A stretch of DNA of 64,000 nucleotides from Armatimonas sp043757465 (GCF_043757465.1 NZ_JAYVPL010000066.1:1-64000), one strand, 5' to 3'. Positions 16,015-24,349 are shown, numbered from the stretch's first letter. Notes: generated from the letters alone by a model not told the origin. A program made the numbers and translations.

Positions 16015-17805
16015 ATGCATGAAACAACTCTCTGGTATGAGCAGCCTGCCACGCACGGGGACGCGGCACTTCCTGTGGGCAACCGACGCCTTGAGGCGAG
16101 GGTCTTTGGCGGAATCGAGCACGAGCGGATTCAGCTCAATGAGGAATCACTCCAGAGCTTGGGGGATTTATTTGTCGAGCAGGTGCTCCCCGGCCCGTCT
16201 AAGAACTACCGGCGTTCGCTCGACCTAGACGCCGCCGTGGCGAGCACGGCGTTTACAGCAAAGAGCACACGCTTCACGCGCGATGTCTTCTCCAGTGCTA
16301 CCGACAATGTTATTATTGCCCGTTTTCACACCGACACGCCGGGCAGCCTGAACCTCAAGATTCGCCTTACCCGTGGGGAAGCGGGCGATGTCACCCAGCC
16401 TGCCTACGCTGCAAACCAGAACCTTGAAGTGAAAGCTGTGGGCCGCGATAGCCTGGCGCTACGCGCTCAGATCGAGCGCGACGGTAAGGAAATGCACTTC
16501 GCGTGCTTTGTTCGTGCAAGAGTGGAAGGCGGCTTGGTCAAAGCCACTGACAACACGATCCAGATCGTGGACGCGACTCTGGTCACGGTTTTTCTGACGG
16601 CAGCCACAAGCGAGCAGGGCCACGACCCCGAGGCGGCGCTTGCCACACTCGAAGCCGCGTTTCACCGCCCCTACAACGAGCTGCTCGCACGCCACCAGGC
16701 GGAGCACCAGCGCCTCTTTCGCCGCGTCGAGCTGAGCCTGCCCACTGCAAACCCCAAAGTTCCCACGGATCAGCGCCTCACGCTTCACCCCGATGACCCC
16801 GGGCTTGCCGCGCTCTACTTTCACTACGGACGCTACTTGCTCATCGCCAGCTCGCGCCCTGGCAGGCTTCCCGCGAACTTGCAGGGGCTGATGCACTACT
16901 GGCCTGCTGAGGTCACCAGCCTCTCGGACTGCCACGAGGCGCTCTTTGACTACATCGAGAGCCTGGTCGCACCAGGGAAAGAGCTCGCGACACAACACTA
17001 CGGCAGCTCGCGCGGTTGGGTCGCGCCCGCCGACGGAACAGGGGAAATAGAGCTACGGGGCGGCGCGTGGCTCTGTCAGCATCTCTTTGAGCACTGGTGC
17101 TTCGCCCCGGAAAAACAAAAACACCTGCGACGCATCTACCCCATTCTCAAAGGCGCGTCCGAATTTCTCCTCGATTTTGAGGATGTCTGGCGCACCGACG
17201 GCGCGAGCATGGATCTGCAAATTACCCGCGAGTGCTGGGAGAACACACTGGCTCTTGCGCAGATGCTCAGCATGGACGATGCTTTCCAGAGCGAGCTGGA
17301 GCGGGCGCTGGAAAAGCTCTCTCCCCCGCACATCAGCCATGCCTACGCCTTCTACCCTGGCAACGCGATCACGCTCCGCCAGAACCCCGAGCAGGCGGCG
17401 GCACTCAAAAAGACCCTCGACACCGATCTCAGTCGCGCCTGGCTGCTCTGCCTCGCCGCCCGCTTCGATGATAGTGAGGCCGTTCAGGAATATCTGAGCG
17501 CACTCCTTACCCTGGACAGCTTCGGCGCGACGGCAGGAATCGCGGAGTGTCTGCTGCAAAGCCACGCCGCAGAGCTGCATCTCCTCCCTGCACTCCCGCC
17601 GGATTGGAAATCAGGCAGCATCACGGGCTTGCGTGCCCGTGGTGGCATCACGGTGAGTATTTCTTGGGAGGACGGCAAGCTCACCCGCGCGACGCTGATC
17701 TGCGCCAACACCTTGAAAGTGCCCCTACGCGTCCAGGGCTCGGCGGAGACCAAGCTCGTCACACTGCCCGCAGGCAAGACCGTGGTGATTACCCCAGTCC
17801 CGTAA
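16015..17805 (+). CDS. GH95-like (alpha-L-fucosidase family) protein lacking catalytic segments
   Basis: The overall sequence follows glycoside hydrolase family 95: N-terminal WYEQPATHGDAALPVGNRRL, then ARHQAEHQRLFRRVELSL, SRPGRLPANLQG, MHYWPAEVTSLSDCHEALF, and a C-terminal FGATAGIAECLLQSHAAELHLLPALP. At 596 residues it is well short of the ~750-800 usual for GH95. Between NLQG and HYWPAE (residues ~288-294) the family's NIN-containing stretch with the catalytic-base asparagines is missing. After RGWVA (~335) the conserved HHNTDIW is missing, and the region that holds the general acid Glu is also shortened. No stop or frameshift is present, so these look like clean in-frame losses. It may be a pseudoenzyme or sugar-binding protein. 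No signal peptide is visible. Confidence 0.75.
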   Translation: MHETTLWYEQPATHGDAALPVGNRRLEARVFGGIEHERIQLNEESLQSLGDLFVEQVLPGPSKNYRRSLDLDAAVASTAFTAKSTRFTRDVFSSATDNVIIARFHTDTPGSLNLKIRLTRGEAGDVTQPAYAANQNLEVKAVGRDSLALRAQIERDGKEMHFACFVRARVEGGLVKATDNTIQIVDATLVTVFLTAATSEQGHDPEAALATLEAAFHRPYNELLARHQAEHQRLFRRVELSLPTANPKVPTDQRLTLHPDDPGLAALYFHYGRYLLIASSRPGRLPANLQGLMHYWPAEVTSLSDCHEALFDYIESLVAPGKELATQHYGSSRGWVAPADGTGEIELRGGAWLCQHLFEHWCFAPEKQKHLRRIYPILKGASEFLLDFEDVWRTDGASMDLQITRECWENTLALAQMLSMDDAFQSELERALEKLSPPHISHAYAFYPGNAITLRQNPEQAAALKKTLDTDLSRAWLLCLAARFDDSEAVQEYLSALLTLDSFGATAGIAECLLQSHAAELHLLPALPPDWKSGSITGLRARGGITVSISWEDGKLTRATLICANTLKVPLRVQGSAETKLVTLPAGKTVVITPVP

Positions 17806-19186
17806 TCACGGCTTCGCGCAGATCGCCGCCGATGCTCAGGCGGCTGGCGTCGAGCTTGAGGGTTCCCGTGGCAGTGAAGTCCACCAACGCGACGGTGTAG
17901 ATTTTTGTGGGATCGCTTGCCGGGGCACTGAGAACCAGGCCCTTGGTTTTCTGCTTCAGCTCGGCAAGCTCCGCACCGGTCATGGTCAGAGTCGCGACGC
18001 GGTTTTTAAAGGGCATTACGGCCCAGATATCGTAGCGGGTCAGCGTTCGAGTGCGGAAGACCTCGAAGAGCCCGTCGCCTTCCACGTGCAAGCCAATCTC
18101 GGAGCCCGTGGCTTTTGCCAGCGCCGCCGCAATCGCCTCAGTGGTTCGGTGGGCCCGCTCCGCGGGGGTTGTGCCTAGGAAACGCTCGGGCAGAGTCGCC
18201 ACGACTCCGTTCTTCAGCGGCGCGGCGTAGGCATCCGCCACGGATTTGACATCTTTGGCCTCTTTGAGCTTCGAGGTGATGGGGAGCAGCGCGTACTCAT
18301 AGCCTGCCAGTTTCCAGCCACCTGCCGGTGTCTTGGCGAAGTGGAGATCGAACTTCCCCAGATTCACCCCGAACTCGCCGGTCTGGACAATAGGGACGCC
18401 ATTAATAACCACCGCCTTGTACAAAAAGGTGTGCGAGTCCCCGCCCACAATGGCATCAATGCCCGGCACCTCCGCGATTTTTTTGTCGTCGTCCACGCCC
18501 ACATGGGTCAGCGCCACCAGGACATCGCAGTTCTTGCGGACAATTGGCACCCACTTCTTCGCCGCCTCGACCGGATCGCTCACCCACCAGCCTTTGACCT
18601 GCGGATAGCCATTGGAGCGCGGCGCGGTCAGCCCCAGAAAGCCTACGCGCACGCCGTTGATCTCGCGCACCAAATAGGGATGGACGCCTGGAATCAGCTC
18701 GCCCTTTGCCGCCTCCCCGACCCCTGCATTGGCACAGACCCAGGGAAAGTGCGAGCGGCGCAGCACCTGCAGCAGCGCGTTCTGCGCCCCGGCGGCATCG
18801 AAGCGCTCGGCAGCGTCTTTGAGCTTGAACTCGTTGTTGCCCACTGTCCCGATATCGTAGCCCGTCGCGTTGAGTGCCTCGATATCCGCGATTCCCTCGT
18901 AGGCATTGGTCAGCGGGCCACGGGTCGCCACATCGCCCAGATCAATCACCAGCACGGGGTTCTTCGCCTTTTTCTTTAGCTCCCGAATCAGAGTCGCCCG
19001 CCGCGCCGCGCCCCCCACCGATGCCTGCTCGTCTTTACTGCGCTCCGGCTCCGTGTAAGCAAACGGCAGCGTGTGCCCGTGCAGGTCGTTGGTGTGGAGA
19101 ATGGTCAGATCAAGCTTATCTTGAGCGAAAGTAGGAAGCGCGGCCAGAGCACAGGCGGCGACGAGTAAGACGCGTCGGGTTAGCAT
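17789..19186 (-). CDS. Secreted 5'-nucleotidase/metallophosphoesterase family protein with altered metal ligands
   Basis: This 465-residue protein has a signal peptide (MLTRRVLLVAACALAALPTFA) and the UshA/5'-nucleotidase architecture: a metallophosphoesterase domain followed by a C-terminal substrate-binding domain (ALAKATGSEIGLH, YDIWAVMPFKNRVATLTMTG). Metal motifs are NDLHGH (Asp34, His36), DLGD (Asp85), GNNEF (117-120), LTHVG (His228) and GGDSH (His252). The usual GNHE is GNNE (His to Asn at 118) and the usual GGHS is GGDS (His to Asp at 250), so catalysis may be altered or lost. The start is supported by TAAAAT 6 nt upstream. Its 3' end overlaps the GH95-like gene by 17 bp. Confidence 0.8.
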   Translation of the reverse strand: MLTRRVLLVAACALAALPTFAQDKLDLTILHTNDLHGHTLPFAYTEPERSKDEQASVGGAARRATLIRELKKKAKNPVLVIDLGDVATRGPLTNAYEGIADIEALNATGYDIGTVGNNEFKLKDAAERFDAAGAQNALLQVLRRSHFPWVCANAGVGEAAKGELIPGVHPYLVREINGVRVGFLGLTAPRSNGYPQVKGWWVSDPVEAAKKWVPIVRKNCDVLVALTHVGVDDDKKIAEVPGIDAIVGGDSHTFLYKAVVINGVPIVQTGEFGVNLGKFDLHFAKTPAGGWKLAGYEYALLPITSKLKEAKDVKSVADAYAAPLKNGVVATLPERFLGTTPAERAHRTTEAIAAALAKATGSEIGLHVEGDGLFEVFRTRTLTRYDIWAVMPFKNRVATLTMTGAELAELKQKTKGLVLSAPASDPTKIYTVALVDFTATGTLKLDASRLSIGGDLREAVITGLG

Positions 19187-19192
19187 GCCGCT

Positions 19193-19198
19193 ATTTTA
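19193..19198 (-). promoter_or_regulatory. -10 hexamer TAAAAT, leaderless start of the 5'-nucleotidase gene
   Basis: On the minus strand TAAAAT-AGCGGC-ATG gives a 6-nt gap to the start codon. Nearly the same string precedes the Uma2 gene (21750-21755). Confidence 0.6.
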
Positions 19199-19206
19199 CC
19201 CTGTGC

Positions 19207-19225
19207 CGCCGGTTGGAAACCGGCG
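19207..19225. repeat. Intergenic hairpin CGCCGGTT-GGA-AACCGGCG
   Basis: A perfect 8-bp stem with a 3-nt loop lies between divergent genes, followed by the imperfect GTGGCC/GGCCGC pair to about 19246. It looks like an extragenic palindromic repeat and is not followed by a T-run. Confidence 0.5.
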
Positions 19226-19268
19226 TCTGCAGTGGCCTTTGGCCGCGAAGCCCGTGCCAGGCTCGAGA

Positions 19269-19274
19269 TAAAAT
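19269..19274 (+). promoter_or_regulatory. -10 hexamer TAAAAT before the 19281 small ORF
   Basis: TAAAAT-AATGAC-ATG leaves a 6-nt gap to the ATG at 19281. This supports a real transcribed start for the small ORF. Confidence 0.45.
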
Positions 19275-19280
19275 AATGAC

Positions 19281-19481
19281 ATGACCACTTGGGAGATCAT
19301 AGAGCACGGAGAATATCTCTACCAAACCAAAATCCGTATACATGTCGAGACGGAAGCAAACCGAGGGAAATTCGTCGTACTAGACACCCTGACCGGTGAT
19401 TTTGAGCTCCATCTTAGCAGGTATCCGCTTTGGACTGTCATGTGTGGCTACTCTCACAAAGCTTGTCCAGACAAACATTGA
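19281..19481 (+). CDS. Small hypothetical protein, possibly frameshifted
   Basis: This is a 66-residue ORF with a leaderless-type promoter. The first ~42 residues (EANRGKFVVLDTLTGDFE) read like a normal globular protein. The tail (LWTVMCGYSHKACPDKH) is of unusual composition, and an overlapping ORF in another frame (19396-19680) continues to the terminator at 19600. This suggests a small gene damaged by a frameshift. Function is unknown. Confidence 0.35.
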   Translation: MTTWEIIEHGEYLYQTKIRIHVETEANRGKFVVLDTLTGDFELHLSRYPLWTVMCGYSHKACPDKH

Positions 19482-19599
19482 CGCAGAAGTTTTCGAAGAG
19501 CACAAAATCCTCTATGGAGCAATTTGGACTCTGCCCCCTCTGCGCCGTGCTGGAGAAGGCGGAGATGACGCGCATCTAACACACGGTGCACAGGCAGAA

Positions 19600-19634
19600 G
19601 CCCCTCGGGATAGGTTCTCCCGAGGGGCTTTGTT
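19600..19634 (+). terminator. Rho-independent terminator
   Basis: GCCCCTCGGGA pairs with TCCCGAGGGGC (19600-19610 and 19618-19628) around a 7-nt loop, followed by TTTGTTGTTT. An 11-bp GC-rich stem plus a T-rich tail ends plus-strand transcription from the 19281 region. Confidence 0.8.
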
Positions 19635-19684
19635 GTTTGTAGTAACTCACCGCACGCCCGTACACGAGGAAGAGTCGTAGCCTG

Positions 19685-19730
19685 AAAATGAAGGAATCGC
19701 TGGTGAATTCACCAGCGATTCCTTCATTTT
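19685..19730. terminator. Perfect 46-bp palindrome, probable bidirectional terminator
   Basis: Two exact 23-nt arms meet at GAATTC with no loop. They start with AAAATGAAGGAATCGCTGG and end with the complement plus TTTTTT. A-run and T-run ends make it a terminator in both directions, serving the convergent small ORF and the collagen/YadA-like gene whose stop is at 19763. Confidence 0.75.
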
Positions 19731-19762
19731 TTGGCCCCTTAACGGGTGAGTATGTTCGGTGA

Positions 19763-20707
19763 CTACGGCGAGTGGTAAGTGCCCGGACCGGTTCCGGGGT
19801 AATAGTCGCCGCCCGCCGCCCAACCGCTAAAGCTAGACATCAGAACGCTCCGTCCCCCACTCACCGAGGTGTAGTAATGGGCGGAGATGTTCTTAATCCC
19901 CCCACTCACCGAGGCGCCAGGCCCCGAGGCGATGTTAATACCCCCCCCACTCACTGAGGAGGCGATCCCGGAGGCGGTGTTCTCAAACCCCCCGGTCACA
20001 GTGGAGCTGTCGCCGCTGGCGGTGTTAAAATACCCCCCTATCACCGAGGCGTAGAAATTCGTAATAGAGTTGGCGTACCCTGAGACAATTCCACCATAGG
20101 AGGAATAGTTGTTCAGGTCGCCCATAACCAGGTTGTGGCTCCCCGTGCGATCATTACTAGGCAGACTAGAGGTGACTCCTCGCAGGGCGTTGTAGCCGAT
20201 GATGAGGTTGCCCAACCCGTTGATCGCACCATCGGTTGCTCCACTACCCGAGACGATCTGGAGGTTGGTTCCGCTGAATCGAGTTACGCTACCAGACACG
20301 CTCATGAACTGCGTCTTGTTCTCCAGTGCCGCCACCCGTGTCATGTCCGCAGGGGTACCAGCAGGACTCTGGGGACCAGTTAAGCCGGTATCGCCCTTGG
20401 CTCCAGCAGGACCGGCGGGGCCAGCGGGACCAGGTTGAAGAACAAGATTTGCTAAACGTACTTCCAGTGCTGCAACACGCTTTTCAAGGGCAGGCAAGCC
20501 CCCCGACTGTTGAGCAATAGCTTGACGGCCCAGTGGAGAGAGCAGTAGGGCAATCGTTAATATGCCCAGTGCTACTCCACTTTGAACCCGATAACGCAAG
20601 CGCATCGTGGCTAACTGACTTCCCATCTGAAAATCCATAGAGGCTAACTGCCTCTCCATCTGCAAATACTTAGATTCGAGATCTTGAATTTCCGAATTAA
20701 CCGCCAT
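19763..20707 (-). CDS. Collagen-like / YadA-head-like trimeric surface protein
   Basis: This is a protein of about 314 residues. Its layout is an N-terminal heptad region (EIQDLESKYLQMERQLASMD), one membrane segment (~45-65, GVALGILTIALLLSPLG), a short coiled coil (LPALEKRVAALEVRLANL), a collagen-like Gly-X-Y run (GPAGPAGPAGAKGDTGLTG), and a head of ~14-residue repeats (VSGGxxNxASGxxSS) like the left-handed beta-roll of YadA adhesins. All these parts trimerise. The start was placed at ATG 20707 because GGAAAGGA lies ~9 nt upstream; an in-frame ATG-like start at 20782 lacks this. No outer-membrane anchor of the autotransporter type is seen, so it is probably inner-membrane anchored. A perfect palindromic terminator follows. 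Confidence 0.75.
   Translation of the reverse strand: MAVNSEIQDLESKYLQMERQLASMDFQMGSQLATMRLRYRVQSGVALGILTIALLLSPLGRQAIAQQSGGLPALEKRVAALEVRLANLVLQPGPAGPAGPAGAKGDTGLTGPQSPAGTPADMTRVAALENKTQFMSVSGSVTRFSGTNLQIVSGSGATDGAINGLGNLIIGYNALRGVTSSLPSNDRTGSHNLVMGDLNNYSSYGGIVSGYANSITNFYASVIGGYFNTASGDSSTVTGGFENTASGIASSVSGGGINIASGPGASVSGGIKNISAHYYTSVSGGRSVLMSSFSGWAAGGDYYPGTGPGTYHSP
19850..20100 (-). repeat. Tandem ~42-bp coding repeats of the YadA-like head
   Basis: Repeated CCCCCCACTCACCGAGGCG-type units (plus-strand view) encode the successive SGGxxNxASG turns. Units vary in length by whole codons. Such arrays can change copy number. Confidence 0.7.
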
Positions 20708-21245
20708 TACATTTTTCCTTTCCACGGCGTTATTACACAACGTCGTGCCAGTAGTTTTTCTAGGCAGGCCCCGAACAAACATAGTCGTTAATTTCGGCTA
20801 CTTCTATTCCCCCATCTACTACTAAGCAGGATTGAAAAAATGTAGCAACGTTTTTAGCCCACTCCAATACCGAGTGGGTCCGAGCAAAACGTTGCCTCAA
20901 ATATGCATTTATGCTTAGGCTTAGTCTAACATCCTCTACATTGATTCATGCGTAAATTTATCGTAAATTTTGAGGGATATTAGAAAAAAGTTGAAATTGT
21001 TGCCTCTCTACGCCTCGCATGCGATGGAGACAGGCAGTAGCCTCACAGGAGCATAGGCCACCTCTATCGATCTCCCTTCTTGTCACTACTCACCGCTGAG
21101 GCTTGGGCCGGAGGGGGGGGGTTAGTGGGAGCGGGCGGAAATGCTTGGTGCTCTGGAACACTGGAGCGCTTCGATGTTCGTATGATTCGGTAGAGATGCT
21201 GTGAGGGGATACTTAACGGTCCCCTTCCATGCCACACCATCCCTA
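20708..21245. other. 538-bp non-coding interval
   Basis: An AT-rich interval lies between the minus-strand collagen-like gene (start 20707) and the Uma2 stop (21246). It contains the leader of the collagen-like gene, a nested hairpin at 20845-20895, and a run of nine G near 21112. No ORF with convincing codon use was found. Confidence 0.6.
20845..20895 (-). promoter_or_regulatory. Nested inverted repeat upstream of the collagen-like gene
   Basis: Outer arms GCAACGTTTT (20845-20854) and AAAACGTTGC (20886-20895) are perfect. Inner arms CCCACTC (20858-20864) and GAGTGGG (20872-20878) are also perfect. It lies ~140 nt upstream of the start at 20707, so it could be a leader-RNA structure or an operator; the outer arms also resemble a terminator in the minus direction. 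Confidence 0.5.
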
Positions 21246-21743
21246 TCAGATAATGACGGTGCAACCGCAGGTGAGTGCGATGTTCTGTGGCGACGGGTGG
21301 CGCTGCTCGGAGTGGCCGGGGCGGAAGTGGCGGACTTCGGCTGTGGCGGGATCGAAGACAATCACGTCCTTGATGCCTTGGCGCAGGAAAAACGGCACTC
21401 CCACACTGAGGTCCTTGCCTTCGTAGTCCGGGCTGACGATCTCAATCACGGCCTCGGGGAGCATGGTGACCGCCGTGGTCTGCTCCTCGGGTTCGCCGCA
21501 GAAGATCGCGATATCGGGGCGCTTGAGCGAGCCGTCGGGGAACTGGACATAGATATCGGCATAGTGGACGCAGCCGCAGTCGGTGATAGGGGTTGTCGCA
21601 GGCTTGATCGAGGCGCGAATCCGATCCACGGCCCGCTGGTGGCGCACGGAGGGAAATGCTTCCCAGGTCGTGATGCCTCCCGCCACTTCCAGCCGAACCC
21701 CGCTCGCCTCGCCCAGCCGGATTGCCTGCTCAAAACTGCTCAT
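21246..21743 (-). CDS. Uma2-family (DUF820) putative endonuclease
   Basis: This 165-residue protein belongs to the Uma2/DUF820 family, a PD-(D/E)xK nuclease-fold group expanded in cyanobacteria, Armatimonadota and Chloroflexi. The family signatures are RPDIAIF (Asp77) and PEAVIEIVSPDYEGKD (Glu101 region, Lys110), with the typical YxDIYVQFPDG strand ahead of them. In vivo roles are not established. The start ATG at 21743 has TAAAAT 6 nt upstream. It sits just upstream of uppS on the opposite side (uppS stop at 21759) and is transcribed separately. Confidence 0.85.
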   Translation of the reverse strand: MSSFEQAIRLGEASGVRLEVAGGITTWEAFPSVRHQRAVDRIRASIKPATTPITDCGCVHYADIYVQFPDGSLKRPDIAIFCGEPEEQTTAVTMLPEAVIEIVSPDYEGKDLSVGVPFFLRQGIKDVIVFDPATAEVRHFRPGHSEQRHPSPQNIALTCGCTVII

Positions 21744-21749
21744 ACCGCT

Positions 21750-21755
21750 ATTTTA
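21750..21755 (-). promoter_or_regulatory. -10 hexamer TAAAAT, leaderless start of Uma2 gene
   Basis: On the minus strand TAAAAT-AGCGGT-ATG gives a 6-nt gap. It lies within the 15-bp gap to the uppS stop. Confidence 0.6.
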
Positions 21756-21758
21756 CCG

Positions 21759-22535
21759 CTACTTGAGCCCGCCGAAGCGGCGCTCGCGGCGCTGGAACTC
21801 GGCGATGGCTTCTTCGAGATGCGGCTTGCGAAAGTCCGGCCAGCGCACAGGAGTGAAGTAGATCTCGGCGTAGGCGATCTGCCAGAGCAAGTAGTTAGAG
21901 ATGCGCAGATCCCCAGCGGGGCGGATGAGTAAATCCGGGTCGGGCATTCCAGCGGTGTAGAGCTCTTGCTCAAAAAGCGTGTCCGTGATCTCGTCGGGCG
22001 TGATTTCCCCAGCCGCGACTTTCTCCGCCAAACGCCGCGCCGCGTTCACGATCTCCGCCCGTCCGCCGTAGTTCAGGCAGATATTGAGCACAAGGCCGGT
22101 GTTGGCGCGTGTGACCTCACAGTGCCGATCCAGCTCTTTTCTCAGGTCCGCCGGGAGTGCCTCAAGCCGCCCGGAGAAGCGCATCTGGACATTGTTCTCG
22201 TGGAGTTCCTTGAGCTCGCGACGTGCCCCCTCCACAAAGAGCCGCATGAGGCCATCGGTCTCGGCCTGTGGGCGACGCCAGTTCTCGGTAGAGAAAGCAT
22301 AGAGTGTCAGCGCTTCAAGCCTCATGTCCGACGCAGCCCGCACGACTTCACGGACACTCTGGTAGCCCTGCCAGTGCCCGGAAAGACGCGGCAGTCCCCG
22401 GTCTTTGGCCCAGCGCCCGTTGCCATCGCAGATTATCGCGACATGCCGGGGCAGACGCTCCGGGTCAGGGTCGTAGGGGAGCGGTTGAGCGGGCGCAGAG
22501 GACATAGTTATTGGTCGAGTAGCCAGGGTGGTCAT
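21759..22535 (-). CDS. uppS: Isoprenyl (undecaprenyl) diphosphate synthase
   Basis: This cis-prenyltransferase makes the C55 lipid carrier for cell-wall and polysaccharide synthesis from FPP and IPP. At 258 residues it is normal length. Seen motifs are CDGNGRWA with the catalytic Asp37, SGH (residues 52-54), LTLYAFSTENWRRP, NICLNYGGRAEI, and a C-terminal LLIRPAGDLRISNYLLWQ. In the last motif the usual IRT(S/G)GE is IRPAGD, a modest deviation. An internal ATG at codon 11 is an alternative start, since residues 1-25 are Pro-rich and not conserved. No clear -10 or Shine-Dalgarno sequence precedes it. Confidence 0.92.
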   Translation of the reverse strand: MTTLATRPITMSSAPAQPLPYDPDPERLPRHVAIICDGNGRWAKDRGLPRLSGHWQGYQSVREVVRAASDMRLEALTLYAFSTENWRRPQAETDGLMRLFVEGARRELKELHENNVQMRFSGRLEALPADLRKELDRHCEVTRANTGLVLNICLNYGGRAEIVNAARRLAEKVAAGEITPDEITDTLFEQELYTAGMPDPDLLIRPAGDLRISNYLLWQIAYAEIYFTPVRWPDFRKPHLEEAIAEFQRRERRFGGLK

Positions 22536-22615
22536 AGCGGTTCACTTTGCCTTACAAAGAACTTCGTAGACAAATTACCACGATTTAGCCCATTGGTCAA
22601 GTGATCAAGCCCAGT

Positions 22616-24295
22616 TTACCCGACGCTTTTGAGCCATGCGCGGATTTCATCCTCGCTAAGTTTTTCGGGTTCTAATCGGCAGGTAATATTCTCTGCTCGG
22701 AACTTGCGCTGCGTGTTGTGCAGAAGCAGTGGTTTAGTATTGGCTAGAAACGCCGCCGTGTGCAGTCCGCCAATCCCACGCAAGCCCGGCGCGTAGGCCC
22801 GCTCCAGATACGCCGCATCGTCGTCGGCAGCGAAGCCTTGCATATCCACAACCGTCGGCCCCGGGCAGAGCTCAGGTGCGACCGCACGCGCCAACAGTAC
22901 CTCAATCCCCCCGATCAGCGTGATGCTCCCGACACCCGCTTGGCTCGCCTCCACCATATTTTTCAGGACTGTCTGCACCTGATTCCCCAGTGGGGTTCGG
23001 TTGTAGCACGAGAAATAGTCCTTCCAGAGTGTATTGGGATCGTTATCCAGCGGTGATGCCACAACCTTGAGCCAGTCTGCGCGTCCGTTCGTGCCCTTTC
23101 CCTTTGGCACCTCCACCGCCAGCGCAATTGCCAAGCCCTTACGCAAGAGCTCCCGGGATTTTTTGTCGTTCTTCTGGCGCAGGGCAAGAATCGTCTCGGC
23201 ACGCTCGCGCTTGAGCTCACTCAGCAGCTCTGAGTCACTCTTACCGGCGGGGCGCTTGACACGGAGCTGCTTGGGATCGAGCTCCACGGGCCTTTCTTTT
23301 TCCGCCGCCTCACCGCGTAGGTGCTTCTTGAAGAACGCGTACATGGCCTCGCGGCTCTCGACATTGTAGTTGTGACCGTAGTTGAACTGCACCCACTGCA
23401 AGTTCTCTGGCTTCCCGTACAGCTCGTAGACTTTCTTAACCGCCGGGCCTTCCTCCAGCGGCACTTTACTGGTCCAGTCGCCCGTGCAGGCAACAAAGAG
23501 CTGCGGCTTGGGCGCAAACACCGACGCCACTTCCACATTGTCCGTCCCGACCCGCAGCCCCGGCGCATTCTCGCAGTTGCAGCCGCCCTGCATATAGGCT
23601 GAGACCATGTTCACTGGCACACTGACTTGCACCCGGTCGTCTATGGCGGCCAGTAAAAACGTCTGTGAGCCGCCGCCCGATGCCCCCGTCGCTCCGAGTT
23701 TTTTCTTATCTACAAATGGCAATGACTGCAAATAATCTAAAACACGAATGCTATTCCAGGTCTGCACGCCCAGCTCGCTCACCCCCCAGAGCCACTGGTC
23801 CAAGCTCGCGCCGAGCTTTCGGTGCACGAACTGATCGGTGTCGTTATAGCCGAGCATGTCGTAGGCAAAGACCACAAAACCCTGCCGCGCTAAACTGGCC
23901 GCCAGATTCACCAGATCTGCCTTCCCCGCCCCACGCGGCCCTGGCACAGGTGGCGCTTTTGGCACATCCGCCTCGCGCTGCAATCGCCCCTGATCCCAGT
24001 GCCCATGCATGTTGGCAATCGCCGGAAACGGCCCCGCCCCCTTTGGCCTGTACAAGCTCCCGCAGAGCCAGAACCCTGGGAAAGTCTCCAGCGCCACGTT
24101 CTCAATCGTAATATCCGCCAGCTCCACGGTGCTCGTCACCTTAGGCTTCAATGGCGTCTTTTCCGGCAGTGGCCAGAGCCCACACGAAAACAAAATCCGC
24201 TCCCGGATTTCTTTAGCGCGGGCCTCCCATGCCGCACGAGTGGCGGGGGCAGAAAACAAATGATGGGTATTCAGATCACGCGGCGGTGCAGACAT
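22616..24295 (-). CDS. Alpha/beta hydrolase (acetyl-esterase-like)
   Basis: This 559-residue protein carries an alpha/beta-hydrolase core: strand-loop PAIANMHGHWDQG (oxyanion side), VVFAYDMLGYNDTD, nucleophile elbow GATGASGGGSQT (Ser206), and a candidate His in YGHNYNVES (~318). It resembles the large acetyl-xylan esterase-like hydrolases of Planctomycetes and Armatimonadota. The C-terminal ~200 residues form an extra domain of unknown role. No signal peptide is seen, although such enzymes often have one. A Shine-Dalgarno AGGAG lies ~9 nt before ATG 24295, one of the minority of genes here with an SD. The substrate is not determinable. Confidence 0.8.
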   Translation of the reverse strand: MSAPPRDLNTHHLFSAPATRAAWEARAKEIRERILFSCGLWPLPEKTPLKPKVTSTVELADITIENVALETFPGFWLCGSLYRPKGAGPFPAIANMHGHWDQGRLQREADVPKAPPVPGPRGAGKADLVNLAASLARQGFVVFAYDMLGYNDTDQFVHRKLGASLDQWLWGVSELGVQTWNSIRVLDYLQSLPFVDKKKLGATGASGGGSQTFLLAAIDDRVQVSVPVNMVSAYMQGGCNCENAPGLRVGTDNVEVASVFAPKPQLFVACTGDWTSKVPLEEGPAVKKVYELYGKPENLQWVQFNYGHNYNVESREAMYAFFKKHLRGEAAEKERPVELDPKQLRVKRPAGKSDSELLSELKRERAETILALRQKNDKKSRELLRKGLAIALAVEVPKGKGTNGRADWLKVVASPLDNDPNTLWKDYFSCYNRTPLGNQVQTVLKNMVEASQAGVGSITLIGGIEVLLARAVAPELCPGPTVVDMQGFAADDDAAYLERAYAPGLRGIGGLHTAAFLANTKPLLLHNTQRKFRAENITCRLEPEKLSEDEIRAWLKSVG

Positions 24296-24349
24296 GATAA
24301 TTGCTCCTAGAGAAATTAGCTGAGATTTGATGACAGTTTAACAGATTTA

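Noticed and set aside
19850..20100. Regularly spaced repeats resembling a CRISPR array
   Set aside because: The units are codon-phased and encode the SGGxxNxASG turns of the YadA-like head; repeats diverge and there are no unique equal-length spacers.
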